From: Branchiostoma floridae
Lineage: Eukaryota; Chordata; Leptocardii; Amphioxiformes; Branchiostomatidae
Assembly: GCF_000003815.2 (NCBI RefSeq)
Contig: NC_049985.1
Location: 12,688,566 to 12,737,527 of the forward strand
DNA length: 48,962 bases
Direction: 5' to 3'
A model generated the notes under the pieces. It ran no database searches and was not told where the DNA came from. It saw only the letters and a list, made by a program, of their open reading frames with translations. Positions 9,183 to 21,100 of this stretch are shown one piece after another (positions within the stretch are counted from its first letter, which is position 1; the number at the start of each line of letters is the position of its first letter). Made by a program: the position numbers and the translations under genes.

Positions 9183-12100
9183 ATGGCAACATCAACCATC
9201 ACGATGACAGAGGAGACCACCGACACCCACACCAGTGGGGAGGGGTCGCTGCCTTTCTCAGGCAGTAGGAGTGGGGACAGTTCACCCAGGAGAAACACCT
9301 TCAAGGTTGGCTTCAACAACTGTCAGAATGGGCTAGGTAAGGAGACTAAAGTAACTTTTCTTAACTATCTTTCTGCTTCCCAACTCTAACCAGTAGAGAA
9401 TGGTGCCAAAACTATTTTGTCTGTCAAATTCCCACTAGAGGATGCGACTGCTAAATGACCACTCAACAACCATTGACATGTTGCTTAAAAGTCAACAAAG
9501 TTCATAAAGAAAGTACAAATTTGTTTTACAATTTTGGATGTTTTGTTGTCTTTTACAGCAACTTTAGATCATCATGCATCTGATCAATTCAAATCCTAAT
9601 TGTGAAATCAAGAGCTGCACAATCCTATTTTGGTCAATCAACTGTCGCTCAGCAATCGCTGTCTAGTGACTCAGAAGATAAATGATAGTACCAGTACAGT
9701 TATCTTTGTTTTATGACCATGTAATGACAAGGTGTGAAGTGGTAATACTGAGCTGTTTTATTGTTTGACTGTTGCTGCAGGAATTAAGATTGCTGGGGGT
9801 AGGAGTGCAAGAACAGGAGAAGAGCGTGGAGTTTTTGTTAAGAAAGTTTTACTGGGAGGACTGGCAGCTCAAGAAGGTAAATACAAATTGATTGATAATT
9901 TATTGAGTCTTAGCTGTCAATGATTAGTTTCCAATGTTCCGTCTTATGTTGCCATCACAAAATACACATACTTTGACACCATGAGAAAGCTGTAGAATGC
10001 ATAGTAGGTTTTACTAGTGCTCTGACTGTAGCTTCCATGCAGTTTGCACTTGCGGAAGAAAGAAGTTTGCCTTAGAAAGAACAGGGCAAAGTCCTTTCCA
10101 CAGCAAACCCCCTTCCCCGGCAAACTCCCTTTCCCGAGAACCTAGCCAACGTTGAAAATCCCAAACCCCCTCCCTAAAATGAAAACCAGCCTCGTTCAAA
10201 GACTGCAACAGAGGCTAAGTACTCTAGACCTTTTTCATTGCTTTTCTCCCATGGGTATTGTCTGGTAACAGATTAAGGCCACTTCAAGTGATGTAAAGAA
10301 GTCCACTATAATCTATAGTACTCATGGACTGATTCCTCGCTGAGTGTCAAGTGACTTGTAACGTGATCTGCAGGAATGACATTGAAGAGAAGTAAGCATG
10401 ACGGCCCTTTACACTACATCACTTTAGACATGGAATACCAGCAGCATACCATGCACTAAACCACTGTTAGTAATTGTCAAGTACATCAATGGCAGGACTG
10501 TGAAAGTATTGTTAATGCATAGAGGGTGTTGTATGGAAAGTAAGCCAGGGTCTTAAACAATATACCTGCACAGCTTTCCATTTTAAAGCTTTTGAAAATA
10601 TATTTACAACTGAAACTGACATATTTAAAGAATGAAAAAAAAGATATAGGTATGTACATGTTTAAATACAGAATCAGAGCCAGGAAAAATTTAGTTTATT
10701 TCCCCAGTTTGATCCATACAAACTATCTGAAATTGTATTAAGACATGCAGAGGGAAGTTACCAATGTAAAGGTGTTTTGCCCAGCTTGTTCTGTTTCAAT
10801 TATCCTCGCCTATAATGGCTATTGGCGTTGTTCCAACAAAGGACTCTTTGCATTATTAATGAGGAGAGAAAGGAGATAGACGGATGGAACCAGGAAAGGT
10901 TGATCCTTTACCTGATGAGAAGAAAAAAATAAATGTCAAACAATGTGTGAAGAATAAATCATGTGGTTTAGTGGCTACAAAGTGTTATATGGGCCATGGA
11001 TTCAGTATCAATTATAACACTTGTAAAACAAACTTGCAGGTAAATACATGTAGGTGGTATGTTTTGATTTGGTTTGCACTTGTACTGTTTTCAAGATTTT
11101 TGTCTTGCCTGTGTTTCACACAGAACACACATTTATCTCTGTAGTGTGTGTAGTTGATGGTGTATTGATACGGTCAAGCATTCTATTTCTAGTAATAATA
11201 GAAGTGAGAATCTGATTGTCAACAATGGCAACCAGTGCCAACCACATAAGACTAACACTGTTATTGATAAAAGTAGACAGCTCGAGGACGCATGTATTGT
11301 GTAGGTCAGCTTCAGGTATAAAGGTTTGCATTTACAAGGTTACTGTGTTTAAGAGATATGTTTTGACACTGATCAGTGAAAAGAATAGGTGTCGGTCAGA
11401 ATTTAAGACTTTTTAGACTTTAAAGGATTTAAGGCTAAGTAAATATTTACCAATTTAAGGTAACAAATATTATGAGTGGTGATGGATTAAAGTCTGGTAA
11501 ATGATTAATAGTAAAGGATGTTTTAAAATGTATTTTGCTTGTTGGAATGTATTTGATGTATCCTATTAGCAATTTTAAAGTTATCATGACCCCTAGAAAT
11601 ATATAGGCAGTAAAATCTGACAACTTCACACACAATCCCAGCCACCTCCCACAGCAAACAGTCAAGTTCTGTATTTCCATGTCACGACTGTCAATAGTGT
11701 TGTTTTAACACCTGTTTGTAGAATGTGGGTCGTACATTGGGTGAAATATCAGGTCGGAAAGGGTCAAGGATCTTCCAGTGTTGTTGATTGCTTGTAATAC
11801 TAGATTTTCATGCCTNNNNNNNNNNNNNNNNNNNNNNNNNNNNNNNNNNNNNNNNNNNNNNNNNNNNNNNNNNNNNNNNNNNNNNNNNNNNNNNNNNNNN
11901 NNNNNNNNNNNNNNNNNNNNNNNNNNNNNNNNNNNNNNNNNNNNNNNNNNNNNNNNNNNNNNNNNNNNNNNNNNNNNNNNNNNNNNNNNNNNNNNNNNNN
12001 NNNNNNNNNNNNNNNNNNNNNNNNNNNNNNNNNNNNNNNNNNNNNNNNNNNNNNNNNNNNNNNNNNNNNNNNNNNNNNNNNNNNNNNNNNNNNNNNNNNN

Positions 12101-15100
12101 NNNNNNNNNNNNNNNNNNNNNNNNNNNNNNNNNNNNNNNNNNNNNNNNNNNNNNNNNNNNNNNNNNNNNNNNNNNNNNNNNNNNNNNNNNNNNNNNNNNN
12201 NNNNNNNNNNNNNNNNNNNNNNNNNNNNNNNGGATACTTATTTAAGTAAGAAATTTTTCAGAAAAATCTTTTTTCTTTCAATGCTAAATGGTCAAACATT
12301 TTCCAATTGTTACAAACTATTACAAGGTGGCTTCTGTGTGTACATTGATACCCATTGACATATTTCCCTTTGTTGGATACAAGACGCCCAACAAAAGGGC
12401 TTTAGTAACTGACACCACCTGTGTTGATTTCACGTTGTTGTTGTTTACCCCCAGGTCAGCTGCAGGAGGGCGACCAGATCTTAGAGGTAAACGGCCAGAC
12501 CTTACAAGGGGCCACCAACGAAAGGTAAGATACATGACTACAACTGTATAGTGTTACACAAGTACAGTACTTTGTTAGAAAAATAAACACATCTTTGTAC
12601 ACAGTAACATTTTCAGTGTTTAATGTCTAGCTTCAGAATAATGCTATTTAAATAGGTTATGCCACAGACAAGACAGATATACTTGCTGGTTTTCAAAAAT
12701 TTCTTAAAAAACGATGTTTACAAAAAGTCTGGTCATTAGAATAAATATAGCAATTATTCATAATTTCCAAATTATGAAAAACAAGAGCAAAATCGTTCAA
12801 ATTACAGTTGAAACTGCTCATGAAGACTACTTGAGGGACCGACAAAAATTTGGTTCATGTTGGACAGGTAGTCATTTAAAACAAGATTCTTGATGCTTGT
12901 GTGAATGGGAAAATTTATCTAAAGGACCAGCTAAAAGTGGTCACATCGGTCAGGTGGCCATGTAGAGTAGTTTTGACTGACAATAATATAATATCGGTAA
13001 AGATTAACCTTACAGTATTACTGCTGACCCAGTGGAAAGGACTAGGTACAGTATATGTATGAAGTGGGTCCCTTTATGTTGTAGCCAAACATCAAGCTGA
13101 AGCCTTTTCTCATTGGTCTTATTGCCATTACAATGTACAATCATTAACTAGTGGCTATAGAATACATGGGGCCGACAAAGATTAAACTGCGATAACCTTT
13201 GACTCCTTGTATTGTGTACAAGCTAGCTAAAAGAACATTTTCCTTGGGTTCTAAGGCCTTCCTTAGTAACATGGACTAATGCTGTAGTTTGGTGTGCTAT
13301 GTCAATACTCGGTGCTATGTTAAAGGTTTGATGTTTACATAATGCTAGAAACATTTGTAAGTACCAATGCCTGCATGTTTGGACAGTGTTAAAGAATGTT
13401 TTTTCAATACTTTGATCATGTGGTCAGATTCAAATTCCTTGAATATAAAAGATATGGCAATATACAGCATGTTTAGGTAACTTTTGGGTGTTTTCTGGTT
13501 GTTTCTATTGCATAACATTACTACATTACTATACTACATAAGTATCAGAAAAATAGGCAGAACATATTGGTAGCATTTGGTTACACAAAATGTATAATCT
13601 TTTAACTTGAATTAGTCTCCATGGACTGTCTGTATTTGAACATTATTTTTCTATTGAATGGAAGACTGTTCTAAGAATCAAACAAAGTAAGTGTAACAGC
13701 TTGTGTGTAGTTTCATATGCGCATATTGATTACTTAGGTAGAGTTGACCAGTGCCAACACCTTGCAGGTGACACCCAAGGACACGTTAGGCCAATCGATC
13801 ATGTCAACTCTCTCATAACCTTTTATCACACACTGCGTAAGCTTCTGGCCCAATTTGCTTGTAAAATTTATTTGTTTATAACCTTTGCTCGTAGCATGTA
13901 ATTTGCAACAGCTGTCCAAACTGACTGCTGTTACACAAGCAGGGATACTTAGGATGATTTAACTTTTCAAATTTAGTATGGTAAGTGCTATGGCTTGCTG
14001 TCACCAAATGTGCAATTTCTGTATGTGTTGTCCTTGAGAAGGGTTATTATGTTTTAGTTATAAGACATAAGTATAGAAATGATAATGGTGTTGGTCATAG
14101 GTTGTTGTTGCCAGCTCCAATTTTTTACCAAACAGTTAGAAATCTTTTTAGCGATATATCTAATGATACATCAAGTGCTGTAAGTTTATGTCAGATGTTT
14201 TGGTTCCAGGGCGGTGTCTATGCTGAGAAATGCTTCAGCCACTGACTGTGTGGAACTGACCATAGCAAGGGACGATGTCGCCAGGTAACAGAGTCGTGTT
14301 AAAACATTTTAATATCCTGGGACAAATAACCTAGAGTTCAATGCTCTGTCTGTTTGTTCGTTTGTGTTTTACACCCATAAAATTGCACATTTGCTTTTTT
14401 CTTTGAGGAGCATACCAGTAACAAAAGTTGACAATTTACACTACCCTCTGTTTACATGCAATTTCAAATTTCATGTACTACATGTAGCACAAATCTTCTT
14501 CTACTCTGAGCTATGGTTAGTTTGTCGAGGTTTGTTCAAAACATTTTTTTGAGATGGCAACTTTGTAACAGGTGAAAATTTTGGAGTCTGTCTATTCAAA
14601 GAGATGTCATTTGCTATTTTTAGGGAGGAGTTCCTTGCAGTGTGTGAAAGTCAGAGCAACTATAGTTACTCCAGTGGGAGCTCAGGGGATCGGCCCAGTA
14701 CTGTGTCCAACAGTAGTATTTACTCTGCAGGTAAGAGTGTTTATAGTCGGGCTACCACTAGTGTCTTGGACTATGTTATAGTAGGTATGTACATGTTCGA
14801 AATGTTTCAGATGTAAAAATGGAAGTCTCCAATATTCAATAATGATGGTCTCTGACATTGAGCAGTTTTGGCAAGTGAATTTCTGTAATACTCCACCTCT
14901 GTAGAGAAACAGTGATGATGATATAATGCAGACAGGTTTGAATCCTGGAGAATAAAAAAAAAGTGATTTATTCAGACTGAAAAAGTTACTGAAACATAAT
15001 AGCTGTGACTTTTTAAAAAAAAGGAAAACAAAATCAATCCCTCAGTGCAAGTGGGGCTCTCCTCCCCTATAAAAAAACATAATAATGGCAGTGGCATTGT

Positions 15101-18100
15101 ATGCATGATTAAGTTGCTAAACCTACCAAGATAGGATGTATGAGCCGGAACAACTAGAAACTTTTAGGATCTTTAATTGTATGCTATTCAAACCACCCTC
15201 TTGCTACAGTCAATATGGCAGTATTAATACTCATAGAATGAATGCTACTATTTTTTAAATATTTATCTACCAGTTAACAAAGTGGTTACATGTGAAGTTG
15301 CTATGACTGAGTAGAGAATTTGTCAAACAATTTACTGTATAGTCACGAACACTAGTGTACACTCATATACAAAAGAGGGAAAGAACCCAACTCAGTAGGA
15401 ATGTGAAAACATGTCAGTCTTCCTCTTTAAGGTATTGCAGTAAGCATGCTGCTGTTTGGTTTATTGTGTGCTGCATTCCTGTGTTTCTTGTATACAGTAG
15501 CTACTAAAGGGTCAAAGTCTGATACTACCAAAAACTGACAACAAAGCTTGTCTGGAAGGCTTTATCTGAGCTGAAGTTGTCGGGGACTATAGATTGAAAT
15601 TCCAATATAGAAATTAAGATGGAAATGAAATACATTTGTATGCCATTAGGCGTTGTCTGTGGGCTTAGAAAGATGAAAGTTTAATTGTTATTACCACTAC
15701 CGATAAGTACATTTAAAAGAATTGGCTAGTATAACACAGTAAAAGAATGTTGGTTCAGTCTTCTATCAAATACTACTTATACGGTGCATTTTGTTTTAAA
15801 GCTAACTAATTATTACATTATATCCATGTCATCTAGTTAAAATCAATGTAGTGTGCAAGCTAGTAAGGTTTTGAAATGCACACATTGTATAGTTTCAAGG
15901 TTATAGTTTTATATGTTCCATGACCAGCAATGACCAACCTGTTCCTGCCAGCTGTTACATACATCAATCTTGTCCTATTGTGTGTAGACTCAGTTTGGCT
16001 TTTTGTATTTAGGAAAGATACATGGTTATCATATGTAGGACTGAATGTATTAGTTTCTCTCTTACTAATTCTGTCCACTGTTCTTAGGCCAAAGGCCCAT
16101 GTCTCCCATGTCGTCAGGATCCTCGGTACAACCTTCTCCCCCTTTCATGAAGAACATTGGAAAGTCCCACAGGCCAACGGTACAAAACAACAGGCACAGC
16201 CCACTGCAAAATGGGGGTGCTCAAGCTGCCCCAAATGGGTAAACATGCTTAGATTTTCTTTTCTACATGTAGATGGGATTTATGGTTTTGTAGGTTATGT
16301 GTACATGTACTAGTATGTGGCCAGTGAAGCATTCAGACTGTTGTGTGTAATAGACTTGAAAGTCATCTGTTGTTTTTAAAAGGCAGCTAGGGGGCTTTAA
16401 ACGTTGTGTTCTCATGCATGTTTGTAACCTGCCCACAGTTCAGATGTCCAGGTGATCACCATAGCCAAGTCGTCAGGACTGGGCATCAGTGTGGAAGGTG
16501 GGAGTAACCGCCCTGAAGGTCCACTGGTGTATGTGACGGAAATTCTGCAAGGAGGGGACTGCTTCAGAGTAAGTACTCTCACTTCTGTATTCTCTTGGGT
16601 TATTGGGTATGTTAGAAATGTAGTACTGAGTTTCACCTAGAGTTTGGGGGGTAGAAGACTAAAGAACAGGTCAGTAGTTTCACATCACAGAGTTTTTTGC
16701 CAACAAATATACAGCAGGAACACTGATTGGCAAATGAGTCTGTGAGCTCTAGTCGTAATGATATTTTTGGAGTAATATGCCTGGTGTTCTCTCCATCATT
16801 GCACAGCTTTTGGAGATTGACAGATGTTTGTTGGTAACCAAGCCCCATCCAATGCGACATGGTAGATGTTTAGGTGAAAATATGCTTCAGTCTCTGGCAA
16901 TTTTTAAATTCTGTAACCTCCTGGAAATCAACAAATATGGCCAAAGCTCGTCAACTGTGAGACAGGCCATAGAGCTCTCTGATACACATTCCTGGAACTG
17001 TTGTCAAAGAACCTGAAAAGAGGAGTGTCAAACTTACATTGGTGTAAATATTTGATCAGTGTCGCAAAGTAATGATCATTTCATGTTTGAAAGTCTCTGG
17101 GGATGTCGAGAGGACAAAAGGATCATGACAGTACTTCAGAAGCTCCTCTTAAAACTTCATATCATTGCCAACTATTAAAGGCAAGAGTGCAAGAAATGGG
17201 GTGCTGTAGTTCCTTGGAGGAAAATACAAATGCCAGGATATTGAGAAGGATCAAAGTCATTAATGTTAGACATAGAACAAGTTTACCATCACATACATTG
17301 TAGTTTTTTAATTCAAAGCTTTTGTTCACAAACTGTTATTTGTAGTTCTCTGTATTTTTTCTCCCTTGTAGGATGGACAACTGCAGCCAGGCGACCAGTT
17401 AGTAGCCATTAATGGAGAGTCCCTGGTGGGGATCACTCACGAGGAGGCCAGGAGCATCATCACTAGAGTCAAACTCAGGTAGGAACAACTGTACAGTGGT
17501 ATTGTTCAGCGTTCAAAATTGTTTTTACCACATACATGTACTGATAATTCCTGTTCCCTTGCCAGAACAAGAAATGCATGCAAATCTTGGAAAAGAAATC
17601 TTAAAGGATTGTGTTACCTTGCAGACCATCCAAGACAGTGGAGATAGCGTTCAGCCGAGGTGGACAGACTCCGCCCCACCCCGCCTACACAGACAGCATG
17701 CTGGGAAGTGCGGAGACAACTCCTCCTAAGTCTTCCCATGATTCAACAGGATCTTACATCACACCTCCCCAAGGTGTGTTTCATTTGTCAGAAAGCTCTG
17801 ATTTCTTCTGTTGGACTTAAACTCTTTGATAGAATATTAAAGAAATACAAAGAATCGAATGTAAAAGTTAACGTCCTTCTGTGTGTTGTCTCAGATATTC
17901 AAAGATCTGGAGGCTTGACTTATTCTCAGCTTCAACCAAACGCCTTCTCAACTCCACAAGCAGCTAACCAAAGATACAATGGTAAGTGCAAAAATGTGAA
18001 ATGTGAAATACATGTACATGCTGTGAACAGGTGCTGACTTGAATGCTGCAGTTAATGATAAATTGATTTCAAGATTGCTGGGACTTATTAGACTCCTTTC

Positions 18101-21100
18101 CAAAGTCTGGTACATTGGAAAAAGTTAATGGTTGGCAGTAAAAGCAACATACGTAGCAATGTTATAAGATTTACATATAAAAATTAAGTACTGTCCAACT
18201 TTTGTTTTCGTCCAAAGCGCCTGAGCCTGAACAGTCTATTTTGCTGTAGTGAGATGTTTATGGTTGAAGCAACGGTAGTTCAAAGTGTGATGACTATCTG
18301 TCACCACAATTTACGGCGTGTAAAACTGATATGTTGGACACTCAACACAAAGGACTTCAAATCTTTTCATTGTTTTGTAGGACACAGTAGGCACTACTCA
18401 GGCTTACCTCAAACTGAGATATCCCCAGTCCTTCCAACTCCCAATAGCACCTCACCACAGTCAGCTGGGCCCAGGGTGAACAGAACGGCAGGACCAACCA
18501 GGGATCCTAGAAGACTGTCACTGGATCCACACACAAGATTGAAAGTTGACAAACTAGAAACAGTAAGTCATTTGTAAACGTCATCTCCCAGTCTTCTGCA
18601 GTTCTTTCATAAATACATAGAGGGCTCTTTTCTCTCAGAAATCAGTGTTGTAGGATTCAGATAGCTATTTTTGAAATATTTGAGGAATTCTGACACCAAC
18701 AACGTTTCTTAATTTATGGAAGAATGCGCAATTTTCATCACTGTAATAATACCAGTTGTTTATTCTAATTAGGGAATATGTCAATCTAGAACTAAGATTT
18801 ACCTGCTAAATGAAAAATCTAATTGGAGATATGTATTGTGTGTTTTTCTTGTGAGACAGGAATATTGTAGAAATCTATATGTATATTTCTTGTTAGCCAG
18901 CATTATTAGTGTTTCACATATACCTTCTTACAGTATCCTCCATTTTCACCACTTCTGACTCAGTAGAAATGTATAATCTTTCTCCAAATTTCTGGTTGAC
19001 GTGTTTGTGGGAAAGATGCTGTTAATATCACAGGAAATTGCTGCTGAGAGGCTGCTGACATCCATGTGTAATTTCTTTGTTCCATCAACATCNNNNNNNN
19101 NNNNNNNNNNNNNNNNNNNNNNNNNNNNNNNNNNNNNNNNNNNNNNNNNNNNNNNNNNNNNNNNNNNNNNNNNNNNNNNNNNNNNNNNNNNNNNNNNNNN
19201 NNNNNNNNNNNNNNNNNNNNNNNNNNNNNNNNNNNNNNNNNNNNNNNNNNNNNNNNNNNNNNNNNNNNNNNNNNNNNNNNNNNNNNNNNNNNNNNNNNNN
19301 NNNNNNNNNNNNNNNNNNNNNNNNNNNNNNNNNNNNNNNNNNNNNNNNNNNNNNNNNNNNNNNNNNNNNNNNNNNNNNNNNNNNNNNNNNNNNNNNNNNN
19401 NNNNNNNNNNNNNNNNNNNNNNNNNNNNNNNNNNNNNNNNNNNNNNNNNNNNNNNNNNNNNNNNNNNNNNNNNNNNNNNNNNNNNNNNNNNNNNNNNNNN
19501 NNNNNNNNNNNNNNNNNNNNNNNNNNNNNNNNNNNNNNNNNNNNNNNNNNNNNNNNNNNNNNNNNNNNNNNNNNNNNNNNNNNNNNNNNNNNNNNNNNNN
19601 NNNNNNNNNNNNNNNNNNNNNNNNNNNNNNNNNNNNNNNNNNNNNNNNNNNNNNNNNNNNNNNNNNNNNNNNNNNNNNNNNNNNNNNNNNNNNNNNNNNN
19701 NNNNNNNNNNNNNNNNNNNNNNNNNNNNNNNNNNNNNNNNNNNNNNNNNNNNNNNNNNNNNNNNNNNNNNNNNNNNNNNNNGAAGAAAAGGAAACAATGA
19801 AATTGTGCAGAGATTCTTATGCGTAAAGAATTACAAAAAAGACATATGATAGGTCATATAATATAAAACTGTGTCGGTCTTCTCACTCTGATATGTGTGA
19901 GAATTACGAAATATTTCTCATTCAAATATCTTTTGACATAATTATTTTCATTTGACTGAATTTTGTCATCCTTTGTTATTTGTCATGTAGAATTTTTCAA
20001 AAACTAAATGGCCTGTATCCTTAAAGCATGTCAATGTAAAATTTACCAACTATAAAAATGATAATCATACTTGAAAGCATCATCTTTCATAAAGTTGCTG
20101 TTTTAGTCCCTCTATCAGTCATTTAGCACTCATTTGTTTGGAAACAAATGACTGTTAAGTGACTGTGTTATCCATATATCTGACTTGTGATTCAAACAAA
20201 GATGAAAATCAACACCCATGATTTGTTACAATGCCATGTACCTTAACAGCAGCCTAAGAGACATTTGCTGTCCATGGCCTATAAATATAACAACTTGAAG
20301 TTGATTGATTTTCTTGAAGTGCATTGATTTTTTGTCCCATTTTAGGCTCTGAAGTACCTAGGATTAAAAACAACTGAGGGGCAACAAAGATTACTGAGAG
20401 GCAGACTGAGACCAGACAATAATGGGAGTGTTACTTATGGAGGTGAGAATATCATGATCACAGTTCTAGTAAAATTATGATGTACTAAAATCCTCGCTTA
20501 CAGTAGCTACAGTAGCCCCACCAGTAGTACACTTATGATTTATTCAGAGCTGTCTCCAGGACCCGACCTGTCCCTGTCTCCTAGAACGGAAATTTGCATT
20601 TTGGGACGGGTAAAAAATTTACCCCGTCCATCCCAAAAGTCTTAACTTCATTGCATGAAGCTGTTGAAAATGTATTTTTACAGGCTTAAAATGACATATT
20701 TAAGGAGGAAAGTCAACAACATGGGCTCCTAAACAATGAGTGGGACGTAAAAAATTTAAAGCTGGAGACAGCTTTGGATTCATTGTATTGTCACTATTAC
20801 ATGCTTGAAATGTAACATTTAAACTGTAGAATGTACATTATAAAGTATGCCATGCATATAGTCATGGGTGCAATTCCAGTATTGTAGCTTGACAGAAACT
20901 TGTGGAGATACTGGTGTCTCCTCTCAAAGGATTAACCAAACTGAGCAGTTGATAACATAGCTAAAATGTAGGTGCATGTGTATAGTGTGTGAAATTCAAG
21001 TATTTTAACATTTGCCAACAGTCTGGAGATCAAGGGACTACTGTAGGTAGCTACACTACATGTAGGTCACTGTTGTTACATAACATCCTTGTCCCTATAT

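Larger units (their letters stand above)
9295..14284 (+). other. STXBP4: Extra N-terminal PDZ domain of STXBP4 (exons 1-4)
   Basis: Four exons (end of 9183-9336, then 9781-9876, 12455-12524, 14210-14284) encode a full PDZ fold. They supply the carboxylate loop NGLGIKI, then [45 protein letters not shown] and VELTIARDD. It is followed by [19 protein letters not shown] and a Ser-rich tail. It is not the counterpart of the human STXBP4 PDZ, which matches exons 7-8. An N-terminal domain lost in vertebrates, or gained here, would explain it. Confidence 0.85.

Noticed and set aside
11778-12358. Long open frames across the 416-N gap
   Set aside because: They are open only because N codons are not stops; no coding signal on either side.
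15860-16313. Frames around STXBP4 exon 6
   Set aside because: Not the exon's frame; the real frame gives the Ser/Pro linker that joins PDZ1 and PDZ2 in phase.
18946-19849. Frames of about 250-280 codons across the 689-N gap, both strands
   Set aside because: Same artefact; STXBP4 exons on either side join in phase without them.
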